Part shown: positions 31,714 through 39,748 of the stretch, in pieces | Numbering within the stretch: position 1 is the stretch's first letter | Layout: the number at the start of each line of letters is the position of its first letter | Source: Alteromonadaceae bacterium | GTDB lineage: Bacteria; Pseudomonadota; Gammaproteobacteria; Enterobacterales; Alteromonadaceae | Assembly (NCBI GenBank): GCA_014872785.1 | Contig: WKFJ01000020.1 | Location: 23,532-87,531 of the forward strand | Reading direction: 5' to 3' | Length of the DNA: 64,000 nucleotides | Notes under the pieces: generated by a model | The model's database searches: none | What the model saw: only the letters and a program-made list of their open reading frames with translations | What the model was told of the DNA's origin: nothing | Position numbers and translations under genes: made by a program

Positions 31714-33636
31714 TTAAATATTGTTGTGCGCTACCAATATGCGCTGAATGTCGTGCAAGACAGATTTTTCTTGGTTATTCAAATTGCGATTCGCAAAGCC
31801 TTTAGCTTGCTTGATAGAACTGCCATTGGCTGATAGATGCGCGACGAATCCCTTTCTGATCTCGGCCGTGATAGCCGCTTCTAGGTGAGGTTTAACTTTT
31901 AAAAATATATCTCCACCATTTTTTGCCGCTCGGACGTAGGCGCTACCGCCGACGCAATGCCGATAGAATCGGCCAGCCGCTTTTAAAGCGCTCGCAGTTT
32001 CTATCATCGACGCGCCAAGTGCAGATAACTCATGTTTAGCTTTCGCATAGCGTTCAGCCGCCGGGAAAATAGTGTCAATATCCGCCAAGGAGCCATTCAC
32101 TGCGCGGCGAGATACCACCCCAGATAGATAATCGTGTAGGGATTTTCTGCGAGTCTTCTTCAGATATTTAAGCAAATTTTCTGTTAATCCCTCGTTTTGC
32201 GCGATTTCTAGCAGCAACAAGACGGTATCACCCAATTGATCCAACTGTGCCTTATTCAGTTCTGGCTGGATAATGTCGCTGTTATAAAGTGCCAAGCCTG
32301 TTTTAAGTTCTTGCGGCGTAAATCTCACTAACTGCCGAATGTTTTCAGGGGTTAAACGCCCAACAAAATCGAGAAAGTTTAAGTAATTGAATCTATCCAG
32401 CTTCCCTCTGTCATTGGTATGAGCGAAATGGCACAGAGAAATTAGACTCGGATACTCTTTGGGGAACAGGCGGAGTAATGAAACTTCTTTGGAGTGAGCT
32501 GCTCCCACCAATAACTTGCTAAGTTGGGTCCACTTAGCACAACGTAGCAAGGGTCGAAGTGAGTAACCTTCATTTAGCCAATGACGCAAAGCCTCAATAT
32601 CTAGTGATTGATATTCGTAGTCGGTTTTTAGTAATTTGTCTGAAATAAAGAGGGAATTTTTATTCAAATTAAACGCCGCCACACTCAGCGCTTCAGTACT
32701 CACATAACGGTTATCAGCCAGTCCTTTTTCTGCTGTGATAAGCGCCCGTGTTCTGACCTTTTGCGGAACAAGCCCAAATTCCTCACGAGTGAGCCCACAA
32801 GCAGGTAGCATATCAGCGCTGTAACCATTCTCACGAAAAGCGTTGTTGGTCAAAATGCGAATAAGTGACTTTTTGCCCGTTGAACTGGCGCGTTCAAATA
32901 TCTGAGCTTGAATGGTGCTGTGAGCCGATTGAATGCTACTTTGTAAGATGTCTATGTCACTACTGTTCAACGAAATAATTGGGGCAAGACGGCAAAACAA
33001 ATAAGTATGGTCGTTCAGCCTGCCTAAATCAGACTTTATAAACTTGGTAACGCCTGCGCTGACACTCCACTGCTCAATGATGGGTTTCGTGCTTTGAAAA
33101 ATCTCCTCGGATACGCAGCAAAGTAGGAGCTTTGTGAGCTTCTTAGGGAGCTTCTTAGGTTTGAATAAATACAACAACGCCAAATAGGTCCGGTTCGCAG
33201 CAATATCAGACAAACCATTTTTTTCGGCAATATCTGTAAACCAATCTATGTGTTCTTTAGAAAGCAACCGTTTGAAGTTCGCCAGATTGAGTTGTTCACA
33301 AAAGCTGGCTCGTTTCTCTATTTGTCGTTTAATCGAATTAAATGATTTTTGATTTACCTTTTCGTAACCACTGTTAAGCACCATCGGCACACAACAAAAA
33401 TGAGCGATGCTTTTTAATATCGGTTTTTCAATGACGCGACCCAAGTGCCGATATTTGTTGAATCCCACCAGTGCTTCGTGACAATTAGCATCTATTTTAT
33501 ATGCCTCTTTGGCTTCATTATGATTTGAGACGGTATAAATACGAAAATAGCCATTCGGAATAGTCCCATCCACCAAGTCTATATTGCCGTATCGGTTTTC
33601 TTCCAAAGGGTAAGCAGGGGAATTAAATAAATCCAT
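31714..33636 (-). CDS. Large PcfJ-like protein
   Basis: 640 aa. The long helical N-terminal part is not recognisable. The C-terminal 110 residues (FYRHCVGGSAYVRAAKNGGDIF, then AITAEIRKG and SIKQAKGFANRNL) carry the PcfJ-type signature: HCVGG, a GDIFLKV strand and IKQAKGxxN. PcfJ was first described on the enterococcal plasmid pCF10, and relatives sit on many plasmids and phages; activity is unknown. The start overlaps the end of the 33623 gene by 14 nt. Confidence 0.6.
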   Translation of the reverse strand: MDLFNSPAYPLEENRYGNIDLVDGTIPNGYFRIYTVSNHNEAKEAYKIDANCHEALVGFNKYRHLGRVIEKPILKSIAHFCCVPMVLNSGYEKVNQKSFNSIKRQIEKRASFCEQLNLANFKRLLSKEHIDWFTDIAEKNGLSDIAANRTYLALLYLFKPKKLPKKLTKLLLCCVSEEIFQSTKPIIEQWSVSAGVTKFIKSDLGRLNDHTYLFCRLAPIISLNSSDIDILQSSIQSAHSTIQAQIFERASSTGKKSLIRILTNNAFRENGYSADMLPACGLTREEFGLVPQKVRTRALITAEKGLADNRYVSTEALSVAAFNLNKNSLFISDKLLKTDYEYQSLDIEALRHWLNEGYSLRPLLRCAKWTQLSKLLVGAAHSKEVSLLRLFPKEYPSLISLCHFAHTNDRGKLDRFNYLNFLDFVGRLTPENIRQLVRFTPQELKTGLALYNSDIIQPELNKAQLDQLGDTVLLLLEIAQNEGLTENLLKYLKKTRRKSLHDYLSGVVSRRAVNGSLADIDTIFPAAERYAKAKHELSALGASMIETASALKAAGRFYRHCVGGSAYVRAAKNGGDIFLKVKPHLEAAITAEIRKGFVAHLSANGSSIKQAKGFANRNLNNQEKSVLHDIQRILVAHNNI

Positions 33637-33829
33637 TGTCAGACACCTTCACCTTATTTTTGAAGCTACACAGCAGGCACGTGACCTCAAAAGCGGTGAC
33701 GAATAATCCGCATGCAGTCAATCCGGCAAGCCAAATTGAGTTCAGTAGATGATTTAGAGATAAAACAAGACAAATTGCGACGACAGTTAATCCTGTCGCG
33801 CTATAAAACGCAGTTCTGAGATTAATCAT
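33623..33829 (-). CDS. Small membrane protein
   Basis: 68 aa from ATG 33829, with GAAGGTATT upstream. Two hydrophobic helices (about residues 11-29 and 33-52). It is translationally coupled to the PcfJ-like gene through a 14-nt overlap. Function unknown. Confidence 0.6.
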   Translation of the reverse strand: MINLRTAFYSATGLTVVAICLVLSLNHLLNSIWLAGLTACGLFVTAFEVTCLLCSFKNKVKVSDNGFI

Positions 33830-34089
33830 AATACCTTCACTTTTTACTTTGAGTGTAATCGGCAATCTGTAGCAGCTCACTTGATAAAGTGGCGCATTTC
33901 AGTTGCTAACTTAAAAGTACTCTAAATTTCAGATGATGCAAGTGTATTGGCATCAACTCTTGCTAACAAAAGGTATACTGATACGGATCGCGGTCAAACA
34001 CATGTCTTGTGGCGCCCTAAACTTTCAACATTAACCCTCGGTTTGCTGGCTGAAACAAATGATTTGTGTGCGTCAATATGGATAAAAAC

Positions 34090-34106
34090 TTGTCAGAGTC
34101 GGACAA
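34090..34106. promoter_or_regulatory. TTGTC-N7-GACAA palindrome
   Basis: TTGTC-AGAGTCG-GACAA. Its 17 bp are the exact reverse complement of the copy at 37362-37378. Confidence 0.5.
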
Positions 34107-34120
34107 ACGGGCAAAGGTGT

Positions 34121-34843
34121 TTAAGAGAGGCACAACCAATCGTCCTCCTCGTCAGATGCTATCTTCTTCTTATTCTTCGGTAAGGCATCAAAGCCGTTGG
34201 CGTAGATAACCGCCATGATTTTTTGGATAAAGCTTTGCTTTAAAGCAGCGTTATACGCTTCAGGCACAAAGCGCCTCCATTCGTGGATTGTGCTGTATCC
34301 TTTTGCTGATTCTATGCAGGCGTCTAGCGTCCACTGTTCAAGATTTCTGACCGGTTGATGCGAACACAGGTCCAACCAACCATTTCGGTTTGCCGCTTGA
34401 TAAGCCCCTGACTCGTTCAATTGCCAATGATTGCGGCATACGTACCTTTCAGCAGAAGCTTTGCAAGCCTCAAGAGTCCATCTCAGTCTGCTTCGCTTAC
34501 TATGCGGATTTTGGTTAATCTTGACGGTGTTTTCTGAAATGAAATTATCGTCTTGGGTTAGGCACGCCTCGAACCAACCGTGCCGCAATGCTGCTTTGTA
34601 CGTTCGAGGGTCACCTTTTGACCACTGCCCTGATGTTTTATACAAATAAGAGGCTAAAGCGCATTCGCTGTAGGAAACCTTGGGTGCAGACTCGTCCATA
34701 TGGCTACAGCACTCTTTCAGCCACCCCTTTCGGTAAGCAGCCATATACGCGTTTTGATCACAGGCCTCCCACACGGACTTTTGCGAGAATTGTCGAGCCG
34801 AAGCCTTGCATAATTCAATCGTCCAGTTTACTCGTTTACCCAT
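34121..34843 (-). CDS. Four-repeat module protein (W...A...GAYxAAxxxGWL type)
   Basis: 240 aa made of four repeats of about 40 residues: WTIELCKASARQFSQKSVWE ... AYMAAYRKGWLKECCSHM; a divergent second copy; WTLEACKASAERYVCRNHWQ ... GAYQAANRNGWLDLCSHQ; and a last copy ending AYNAALKQSFIQKI. The unit pattern is W-x2-E-x2-x-x2-A-x3-Y-x4-W-x6-AY-x-AA-x2-x-GWL. Such modules are often seen in mobile-element proteins and resemble small helical DNA-binding units. A second protein built of related modules is at 48956. Function unknown. Confidence 0.6.
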   Translation of the reverse strand: MGKRVNWTIELCKASARQFSQKSVWEACDQNAYMAAYRKGWLKECCSHMDESAPKVSYSECALASYLYKTSGQWSKGDPRTYKAALRHGWFEACLTQDDNFISENTVKINQNPHSKRSRLRWTLEACKASAERYVCRNHWQLNESGAYQAANRNGWLDLCSHQPVRNLEQWTLDACIESAKGYSTIHEWRRFVPEAYNAALKQSFIQKIMAVIYANGFDALPKNKKKIASDEEDDWLCLS

Positions 34844-35121
34844 TTATTTACCGTCACATAGCATAATTTAAGTTCGATTATCCCATAGTAGAGTGGCGGT
34901 GGTACGATGTAGACAACAACAAATAGCGCAACCTAAGTCAGCATTTTAGGATTGCCACAGGTAAATATTGAATATTGCAATCTGAACATATTAAGCACCA
35001 GTCAATTAAGTCTTCACACTTTCAATACAAGTCAACAAACAATCTTTTAATGTCATCATACTTCATTAAATCAGGGCGACAAAAGATGACAGTCGCCTTC
35101 TCCATTAATAATGGCTAATCC

Positions 35122-35138
35122 CTGTCCGTATAGGACAA
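35122..35138. promoter_or_regulatory. CTGTC-N7-GACAA palindrome
   Basis: CTGTC-CGTATAG-GACAA, also readable as TGTCC-GTATA-GGACA. Member of the recurring 17-bp dyad family in a gene-free stretch. Confidence 0.45.
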
Positions 35139-35170
35139 TCAAATAGCGTTCTGTTCGTAGTCGTTTGTTA

Positions 35171-35235
35171 GCTTAATTCACTCTGCCACAGGCCAAAAAG
35201 TTCGCTACTTTTTGGTAGTCATACACCAGGGAAAA
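35171..35235. repeat. CCACAGGCCAAAAA repeat with hairpin, copy C
   Basis: Similar over about 50 bp to 35728-35790 (TTCACT-TGCCACAGGCCAAAAA ... TTTTGGTAGTCA). It contains the perfect inverted repeat CCAAAAAGT-TCGCT-ACTTTTTGG. On the minus strand both copies could read DYQ-VA-FLACG-VN, so either a coding remnant or a structured RNA element is conserved. Confidence 0.65.
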
Positions 35236-35303
35236 GGGAGTCTTTCTAATTGATATGTCAGTAAAACAAAGGGAAAAAAGAAGCTCATGAATTGGGCTTG
35301 AGT

Positions 35304-35699
35304 TCAGTTCGCTGCGTATAAAAACAGCATGTTGTTCGTTGCCTCAGAAGTATCCACACTGATACCTTTATCCTTTAAATCAAATTCCATCATGCGATAT
35401 TCATGGCGTATATCGTTAAGTAAATCATAAAGCTTTTCACTTCCTTGATAAGAGTATTCGTGAAGCGGCAACAACGCATCTGGCTTAGGTGTCGCAAGTC
35501 TAGTGGTGACTTTTGCTAAAGTATTTAAACAACCAACCATATCTGATGCTCTAGCCCCTAATGCCGTCCCTATAACCTTTTTTGCATCGTCTGTATAACA
35601 AAGCTCTATATAATTACCATCAAGCTCAATTAGCTTGGCTTTTAGAGTTTCGTTAACGCACGTTAGAACCTGTTTGTTTGTATCTGCTTTAGTACGCAT
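35304..35699 (-). CDS. Protein of unknown function
   Basis: 131 aa from ATG 35699, preceded by CAGGAAAAAACG in the shared leader. The frame is open to 35840 through the leader repeat, but the same leader before 29738 is untranslated, so the short form is preferred. Soluble, with a LKDKGISVDTSEATNNM C-terminal region. Not recognised. Confidence 0.6.
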   Translation of the reverse strand: MRTKADTNKQVLTCVNETLKAKLIELDGNYIELCYTDDAKKVIGTALGARASDMVGCLNTLAKVTTRLATPKPDALLPLHEYSYQGSEKLYDLLNDIRHEYRMMEFDLKDKGISVDTSEATNNMLFLYAAN

Positions 35700-35701
35700 C
35701 G

Positions 35702-35790
35702 TTTTTTCCTGGTTCAGTTGTTTAGATGAGTTCACTTTGCCACAGGCCAAAAAACTCGCTACGTTTTGGTAGTCACTTTCTACACCTTTA
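35702..35790. repeat. Shared leader repeat, copy B
   Basis: Left part (35704-35730) equals the 29743-29790 leader; right part (35728-35790) equals the 35171-35235 repeat. It joins the two repeat halves into one leader before the gene at 35304. Confidence 0.7.
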
Positions 35791-35888
35791 GGGTGTAAAC
35801 TCATTCCGAAAAAGAAGATATTTTTTAACTTTTTTATCACGTTGAATCACGCTAGATGACACTAACTAATGCGGGTAATTTACTGGGC

Positions 35889-35917
35889 GTGACAACCCAA
35901 AATACCATCGTTATATT
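35889..35917 (+). promoter_or_regulatory. Sigma70-like promoter for 35946-36587
   Basis: GTGACA (35889-35894), 17-nt spacer, TATATT (35912-35917). Its position excludes the upstream start at 35856 and supports GTG 35946. Confidence 0.6.
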
Positions 35918-35945
35918 CGCAATTCGGAACCAGAGGAGTGAACCC

Positions 35946-36587
35946 GTGCATTGGGAACGAGAAGAAGCTGGCGCGCATATTAGATTTGATGGATTTGCAG
36001 ATAAAGATAGGCTACTGCAGATATTTCAGGATCTCGTTGAACGTATTGAAATTGAGCATGAATTGGCGTTGCTATATCAACAAGTGCAAATTAATTTTAA
36101 TTTCATGGATGCAAAAGGGGTCAAACTCGCGTTAACAAATGAGCGTATGGAGCTGGTGGAGTTCGCCGTAGAGGAGACGGGACAACTAAAGCAAAAATTC
36201 AGAATAACACCCCTGTCCGTCATCGAAGAACGCAAGAAAACGCGCGCAGACGTCTTACAAAAATACCATCTAGAAGAGCACCAGAGAGAAATTGAATATC
36301 GGCTAAAAGCGGGCAAAAAGCAGTTAAAGATTGAGGCCTTTAAAGCATCTATACTGGCTGAGTATGGTCTTGAGTGTGTCGGGGGTAAAGTGGCCTCAGT
36401 CGGTTTAATTGTAGACAAACGGACGATTAAGCGGGTGCTTCCGCATATCGCTGATGAGCATGAAGAGGTCTTTAGAGCATCTATTAGAGACGAAGCCACG
36501 GGTGTCATCACATCACATCGATATTACAGTGGCGACCACCACTTCTTAATGGAAGTGCGAAAAAAACCATCGTCTACATCATGGTAG
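35946..36587 (+). CDS. Protein of unknown function (GTG start)
   Basis: 213 aa from GTG 35946, with GAGGAG 7 nt upstream. The middle is a long charged helix (KKTRADVLQKYHLEEHQREIEYRLK), followed by a small C-terminal alpha/beta domain ending RKKPSSTSW. It is one of the few + strand genes in the cargo region and uses a sigma70-like promoter. Family not recognised. Confidence 0.6.
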   Translation: MHWEREEAGAHIRFDGFADKDRLLQIFQDLVERIEIEHELALLYQQVQINFNFMDAKGVKLALTNERMELVEFAVEETGQLKQKFRITPLSVIEERKKTRADVLQKYHLEEHQREIEYRLKAGKKQLKIEAFKASILAEYGLECVGGKVASVGLIVDKRTIKRVLPHIADEHEEVFRASIRDEATGVITSHRYYSGDHHFLMEVRKKPSSTSW

Positions 36588-36637
36588 CTATGATTTGGTA
36601 TCTACGCCTGGCGTTTACGAAAAAAAACGCTTGCAAA

Positions 36638-36784
36638 TTAGCCCCACGCGCCAACGCGTTCACTGAGCGCTAGATACGTAGTGGCAGCTTCTTCCTTATC
36701 CGCTGGGTAGAGATGATAACATCTTATGCATAGACGCAGCAGAGGCTGGTATTTAGCAACATCATAGTCGGCTAGATAACCCAT
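36638..36784 (-). CDS. 48-aa protein of unknown function
   Basis: ATG 36784 (GAGGTGCTAT upstream) to TAA 36638. Starts MGYLADYDVAKYQPLLRLC. Helical. It lies 8 nt after the stop of the next gene upstream, in one unit with 36793-36969 and 36984-37247. Confidence 0.55.
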   Translation of the reverse strand: MGYLADYDVAKYQPLLRLCIRCYHLYPADKEEAATTYLALSERVGAWG

Positions 36785-36792
36785 ATAGCACC

Positions 36793-36969
36793 TCAATTGT
36801 GGCCATTAAGATTATTAATAATATCAATGCATTCTTGGGCAGATCTGCACGGAGACACAAGCTCCCAGTCGCTAACCCCAGTGCCATAATCCTTGTAAAC
36901 AAACCATAACGCTGACTTAAAAATATCTGAGGTTCTTCGATATTTATAGGAGAATTGATTTCTATTCAT
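36793..36969 (-). CDS. 58-aa protein of unknown function
   Basis: ATG 36969 to TGA 36793. Starts MNRNQFSYKYRRTSDIFKSA; contains a SDWELVSPCRSAQECIDI core that looks folded. It lies 14 nt after the stop of 36984-37247. Not recognised. Confidence 0.55.
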   Translation of the reverse strand: MNRNQFSYKYRRTSDIFKSALWFVYKDYGTGVSDWELVSPCRSAQECIDIINNLNGHN

Positions 36970-36983
36970 TATCTTGCCTGATG

Positions 36984-37247
36984 TTAAAAATTGGGATTGA
37001 TATTATTGTCTAGCCATTCAATGAGAGCTGTCCTTTGCTCGCTTTGATTGTCTTTCCACGCTTGCAGTAGATTTTCCGCATAGTCCTTTAGCGATTGCTT
37101 TCTTTTATCTGAAAGCCTTAACACGTACATAAATGCACTTGCTTTGGCGAAAAGCAATTGGGCTTTATCAGCCTGTTCAGCCTTGGTCTTCAATGCCAAG
37201 ACATACCATTTAATCGCTAACCGGGTAACACCCACTTCTGACATCAT
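36984..37247 (-). CDS. 87-aa helical protein
   Basis: Two tandem ATGs at 37247 and 37244 with AAGGAATAGC upstream. All-helical (VLALKTKAEQADKAQLLFAK, LKDYAENLLQAWKDNQ). First gene of a three-gene unit behind portable promoter copy B. Function unknown. Confidence 0.6.
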   Translation of the reverse strand: MMSEVGVTRLAIKWYVLALKTKAEQADKAQLLFAKASAFMYVLRLSDKRKQSLKDYAENLLQAWKDNQSEQRTALIEWLDNNINPNF

Positions 37248-37299
37248 TTGCTATTCCTTATTTAGCCTTAAAACTCAAAACGTCGTTAAGATGTTCACC

Positions 37300-37336
37300 A
37301 GGTTAACAAGGCTTAAAGTTCACGCGACTGATTGGT
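37300..37336 (-). promoter_or_regulatory. Cargo-class promoter for 36984 (portable copy B)
   Basis: Box ACCAATCAGTCGCG (37323-37336), 17-nt spacer, -10 TAACCT (37300-37305). Box and -10 are identical to copy A at 30857-30893. Confidence 0.78.
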
Positions 37337-37361
37337 TTCAGATTGAAACAATGTCAGGCCA

Positions 37362-37378
37362 TTGTCCGACTCTGACAA
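37362..37378. promoter_or_regulatory. TTGTC-N7-GACAA palindrome
   Basis: TTGTC-CGACTCT-GACAA, 25 bp upstream of the 37323 box; a perfect copy of the recurring dyad. Confidence 0.55.
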
Positions 37379-37390
37379 CAGGCTTTAAAG

Positions 37391-38572
37391 TTAAATCACG
37401 TTCATTTCTGCTAGCTGGCTAATGGCTAATTGACGGCAATTTGGGCTTATTCGGCGTCTTACTATTTCTGTGAACGCCTGCAGCGCGATGCTCTCCGAAT
37501 AGCCGTACGAGCAATCATCGAGATAACGCCAGACTTGGTCGTCGTCGCTGCACTTAAGAAGGATCTGCGGGTCTGCATGAAAAAATTCGCTAAAAAACAC
37601 CACTTCAGAAGGGGTCATCAGCATTAATTCTGCGTGAATATTTCCTAGAAACTCGGTTTCATCATAATGCAGCCAATCACCGTGTAGAACACCAATCAAT
37701 TTTTCATCTACTAAATGTCGATGCAGGTCGGTCAATAAGCGTCCTTGTCCGATATGCGCCCTGTGTCTGGTCGCATCACATGTCACAATGGCTGTATTAC
37801 AAATGTGCTGAACTTTATAAAGCACTTGAGTTGGTTTCGAGCCTAAAAAGTGAATCCGATTCGGCAGGATCTGTTTGCAAAATCTAAGAATGTCGTGCTC
37901 GGACAACGCTTCTGCATTCGACGGCAGTGCAACGCCAATTTTCCCGGCGGGTAACACATCTAGACACTGGTGATAATGTGTTTCTAACGATTGCATCCCT
38001 TTTTGCAAAGGCAATATCAATTCAGCCCCTGTTCCTTGGAGAGTAGCTATCCTATCTTTATATTGTCGCAACAGCGCTAATGAACCCTGTTGGTCGCCAA
38101 TTTTGTCAGGGAGTACCAAGCTAACCAAGGATGGCTGTTTAGCTACACTGACAATATCTTCATAATGGTCAAATATGTCATCAAACTCTATATAATCCGC
38201 ATGGGGAGCATTGGGATGCTTGATGTTATATCTAAAACGCTCATATTCGCCGTGATCCAACATTAAAAAGTTACCTGCTTTGACGTGCTCCTTAGCGAGA
38301 GACCTCACCGTTTCAGAGGATCGCCAAAGCGCGATGCATATTGGCACCCTGGCATCGCTGTAACCTTTAAAATCATTTGGTGACCGTTGGGTACCTGAGC
38401 GGTACAACAACACGTCGCTACTAAACCCGTCTACTTGACGATTGATATCAACAAGTCCTTCAATGACATCATCAAGAGAGCGACACGCTTCGGACGTATC
38501 TAAGACTCGTGACGACAACCCAACATGGGGTTGCGCAGTGTTTTTCTCTTGGTCAAATAAACTAAATTGCAT
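37391..38572 (-). CDS. TGT/DpdA-like enzyme (candidate 7-deazaguanine DNA or RNA transglycosylase)
   Basis: 393 aa from ATG 38572 (TAGGAGCGG upstream); longer starts overlap the promoter. The order of motifs resembles DpdA-type tRNA-guanine-transglycosylase relatives: MLDHGEYERF near residue 104 (compare DSGGF), LVLPDKIGD near 153 (compare PDxxGD), IGVALPSN near 212, RIHFLGSKP near 239 (compare HxLG) and VTCDATRHRA near 263 (compare SxDST). DpdA inserts preQ0 into DNA in Dpd systems, with Asp nucleophiles in the first and last of these blocks. The match is by eye and distant. It is in the same region and regulon as DndC- and DndB-like genes. Confidence 0.55.
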   Translation of the reverse strand: MQFSLFDQEKNTAQPHVGLSSRVLDTSEACRSLDDVIEGLVDINRQVDGFSSDVLLYRSGTQRSPNDFKGYSDARVPICIALWRSSETVRSLAKEHVKAGNFLMLDHGEYERFRYNIKHPNAPHADYIEFDDIFDHYEDIVSVAKQPSLVSLVLPDKIGDQQGSLALLRQYKDRIATLQGTGAELILPLQKGMQSLETHYHQCLDVLPAGKIGVALPSNAEALSEHDILRFCKQILPNRIHFLGSKPTQVLYKVQHICNTAIVTCDATRHRAHIGQGRLLTDLHRHLVDEKLIGVLHGDWLHYDETEFLGNIHAELMLMTPSEVVFFSEFFHADPQILLKCSDDDQVWRYLDDCSYGYSESIALQAFTEIVRRRISPNCRQLAISQLAEMNVI

Positions 38573-38597
38573 GGCCGCTCCTACTTTTAATGCCATC

Positions 38598-38634
38598 ACA
38601 CTAACAGCAAAGCGAAACCACGCGACTGAACGGC
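38598..38634 (-). promoter_or_regulatory. Cargo-class promoter for the TGT/DpdA-like gene
   Basis: Box GCCGTTCAGTCGCG (38621-38634), 17-nt spacer, -10 TAGTGT (38598-38603). Confidence 0.7.
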
Positions 38635-38641
38635 TCACCAA

Positions 38642-39433
38642 TCAGCTGGGCATTTCGAACCCTTCCATTTCATCAGGGGAATTGGCTAACACAAACGCAA
38701 TCAGAGCATTAAACGCGTCCGGTGAGAAACAAACCTCGGTCTTATCTTTAAACCACACTAGATGCAATGCTTGTCCTTTTTGGCCAAACTTAGTGCGACT
38801 TGGCAGACTATCACGCATGACACTAAGCGATTCTAAAGCCTCGATGGCTTGGTCAAACACCACCACATTCATGGATTCACCGGTGACGGTTTGTAGCTCA
38901 TCAAACAGCTTTTTAAGTGATGCAATGAATTGTCTTTGGGCATACGTGGAGCCGTAGCGCGTAACGGTGCACACTACCCCGCCAGAGCGCAAAAATGGTG
39001 CACTGCACTCTGATTGCAAATGCAGTTCTCGAATAAGCTCACCGGCAGACTCTTTGAGTCCTTCAGCTTCTAAAGAATTTGCATCATTAATCAAACGCTG
39101 TGATAACGCTTCCCAATCCACTGCTTCAAGCCTACCTAGCTCGGTGGCGTTCTGTGTATAACTTTCGTAGTTTTCAGGTGTTAAACAAGACAGTGATTCG
39201 CCCTGGTGCACGGCAGTAAGTTCGCTACAAATTTCCTTGTGCATTTTGGCGTAAACTGACCGAATGAAATCGACACGACACGGTATTTCCGCTTGTTCGT
39301 AGCGGCAAAACGCATTGACTGAGCTCACGCTTTGTTGAAGGTGCTCAAACGCCGACACTGCCTTTTGTGCGCCTTGGTTAAAATAAGTCTTTAGCTGCCC
39401 TGCTACATTTTCTTGTTTAATATCAATAATCAT
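38642..39433 (-). CDS. Protein of unknown function in the modification-like locus
   Basis: 263 aa, helical N-terminal half and a mixed C-terminal half ending SPDEMEGFEMPS. The ATG overlaps the TGA of the 39430 gene (ATGA), so the two are translationally coupled. No motif is recognised. Location between the TGT-like and DndC-like genes suggests a shared process, which is inference only. Confidence 0.62.
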   Translation of the reverse strand: MIIDIKQENVAGQLKTYFNQGAQKAVSAFEHLQQSVSSVNAFCRYEQAEIPCRVDFIRSVYAKMHKEICSELTAVHQGESLSCLTPENYESYTQNATELGRLEAVDWEALSQRLINDANSLEAEGLKESAGELIRELHLQSECSAPFLRSGGVVCTVTRYGSTYAQRQFIASLKKLFDELQTVTGESMNVVVFDQAIEALESLSVMRDSLPSRTKFGQKGQALHLVWFKDKTEVCFSPDAFNALIAFVLANSPDEMEGFEMPS

Positions 39434-39672
39434 TTTTTAACTCCTGATGCTGCTTTTTCTACAATGACTGTGCTGGTGGAGCCAAAAGCAAAGTGGTCAA
39501 CGTATTCGGCGTGCTGGTGGACTACGCGGTCTAAATAGAAATGCCGCTTGCCATTTCTCACGCGCTGACCAAGACACTTACAGACAATGGGTTTTTGTGC
39601 GCGCCCTGTGCGTAACGTCGCGGTCTTAGTTTGCTCGTCTACGTGAATGCTTAAACTGGGTAGTTCAGCCAT
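39430..39672 (-). CDS. 80-aa basic protein
   Basis: Basic, strand-rich (IVCKCLGQRVRNGKRHFYLDR), possibly a small nucleic-acid-binding barrel. AGGAGCG precedes ATG 39672. First gene of the two-gene unit 39672-38642. Confidence 0.6.
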   Translation of the reverse strand: MAELPSLSIHVDEQTKTATLRTGRAQKPIVCKCLGQRVRNGKRHFYLDRVVHQHAEYVDHFAFGSTSTVIVEKAASGVKK

Positions 39673-39704
39673 GCTTATCGCTCCTGTGTCATCTCACTTT
39701 CAAT

Positions 39705-39741
39705 AGATTATCGCGAACTGGTGATAGGGCGACTCAATGGT
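39705..39741 (-). promoter_or_regulatory. Cargo-class promoter for 39672-38642
   Basis: Box ACCATTGAGTCGCC (39728-39741), 17-nt spacer, -10 TAATCT (39705-39710). Confidence 0.76.
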
Positions 39742-39748
39742 CACCCCT

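Larger units (their letters stand above)
34844..35303. other. 460-bp gene-free stretch
   Basis: No convincing gene. It holds an inverted repeat GGCGAC / GTCGCC (35075-35097), a TGTC-N7-GACAA dyad (35122-35138) and the third copy of the CCACAGGCCAAAAA repeat (35171-35235). The left part is AT-rich and otherwise featureless to me. Confidence 0.5.
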
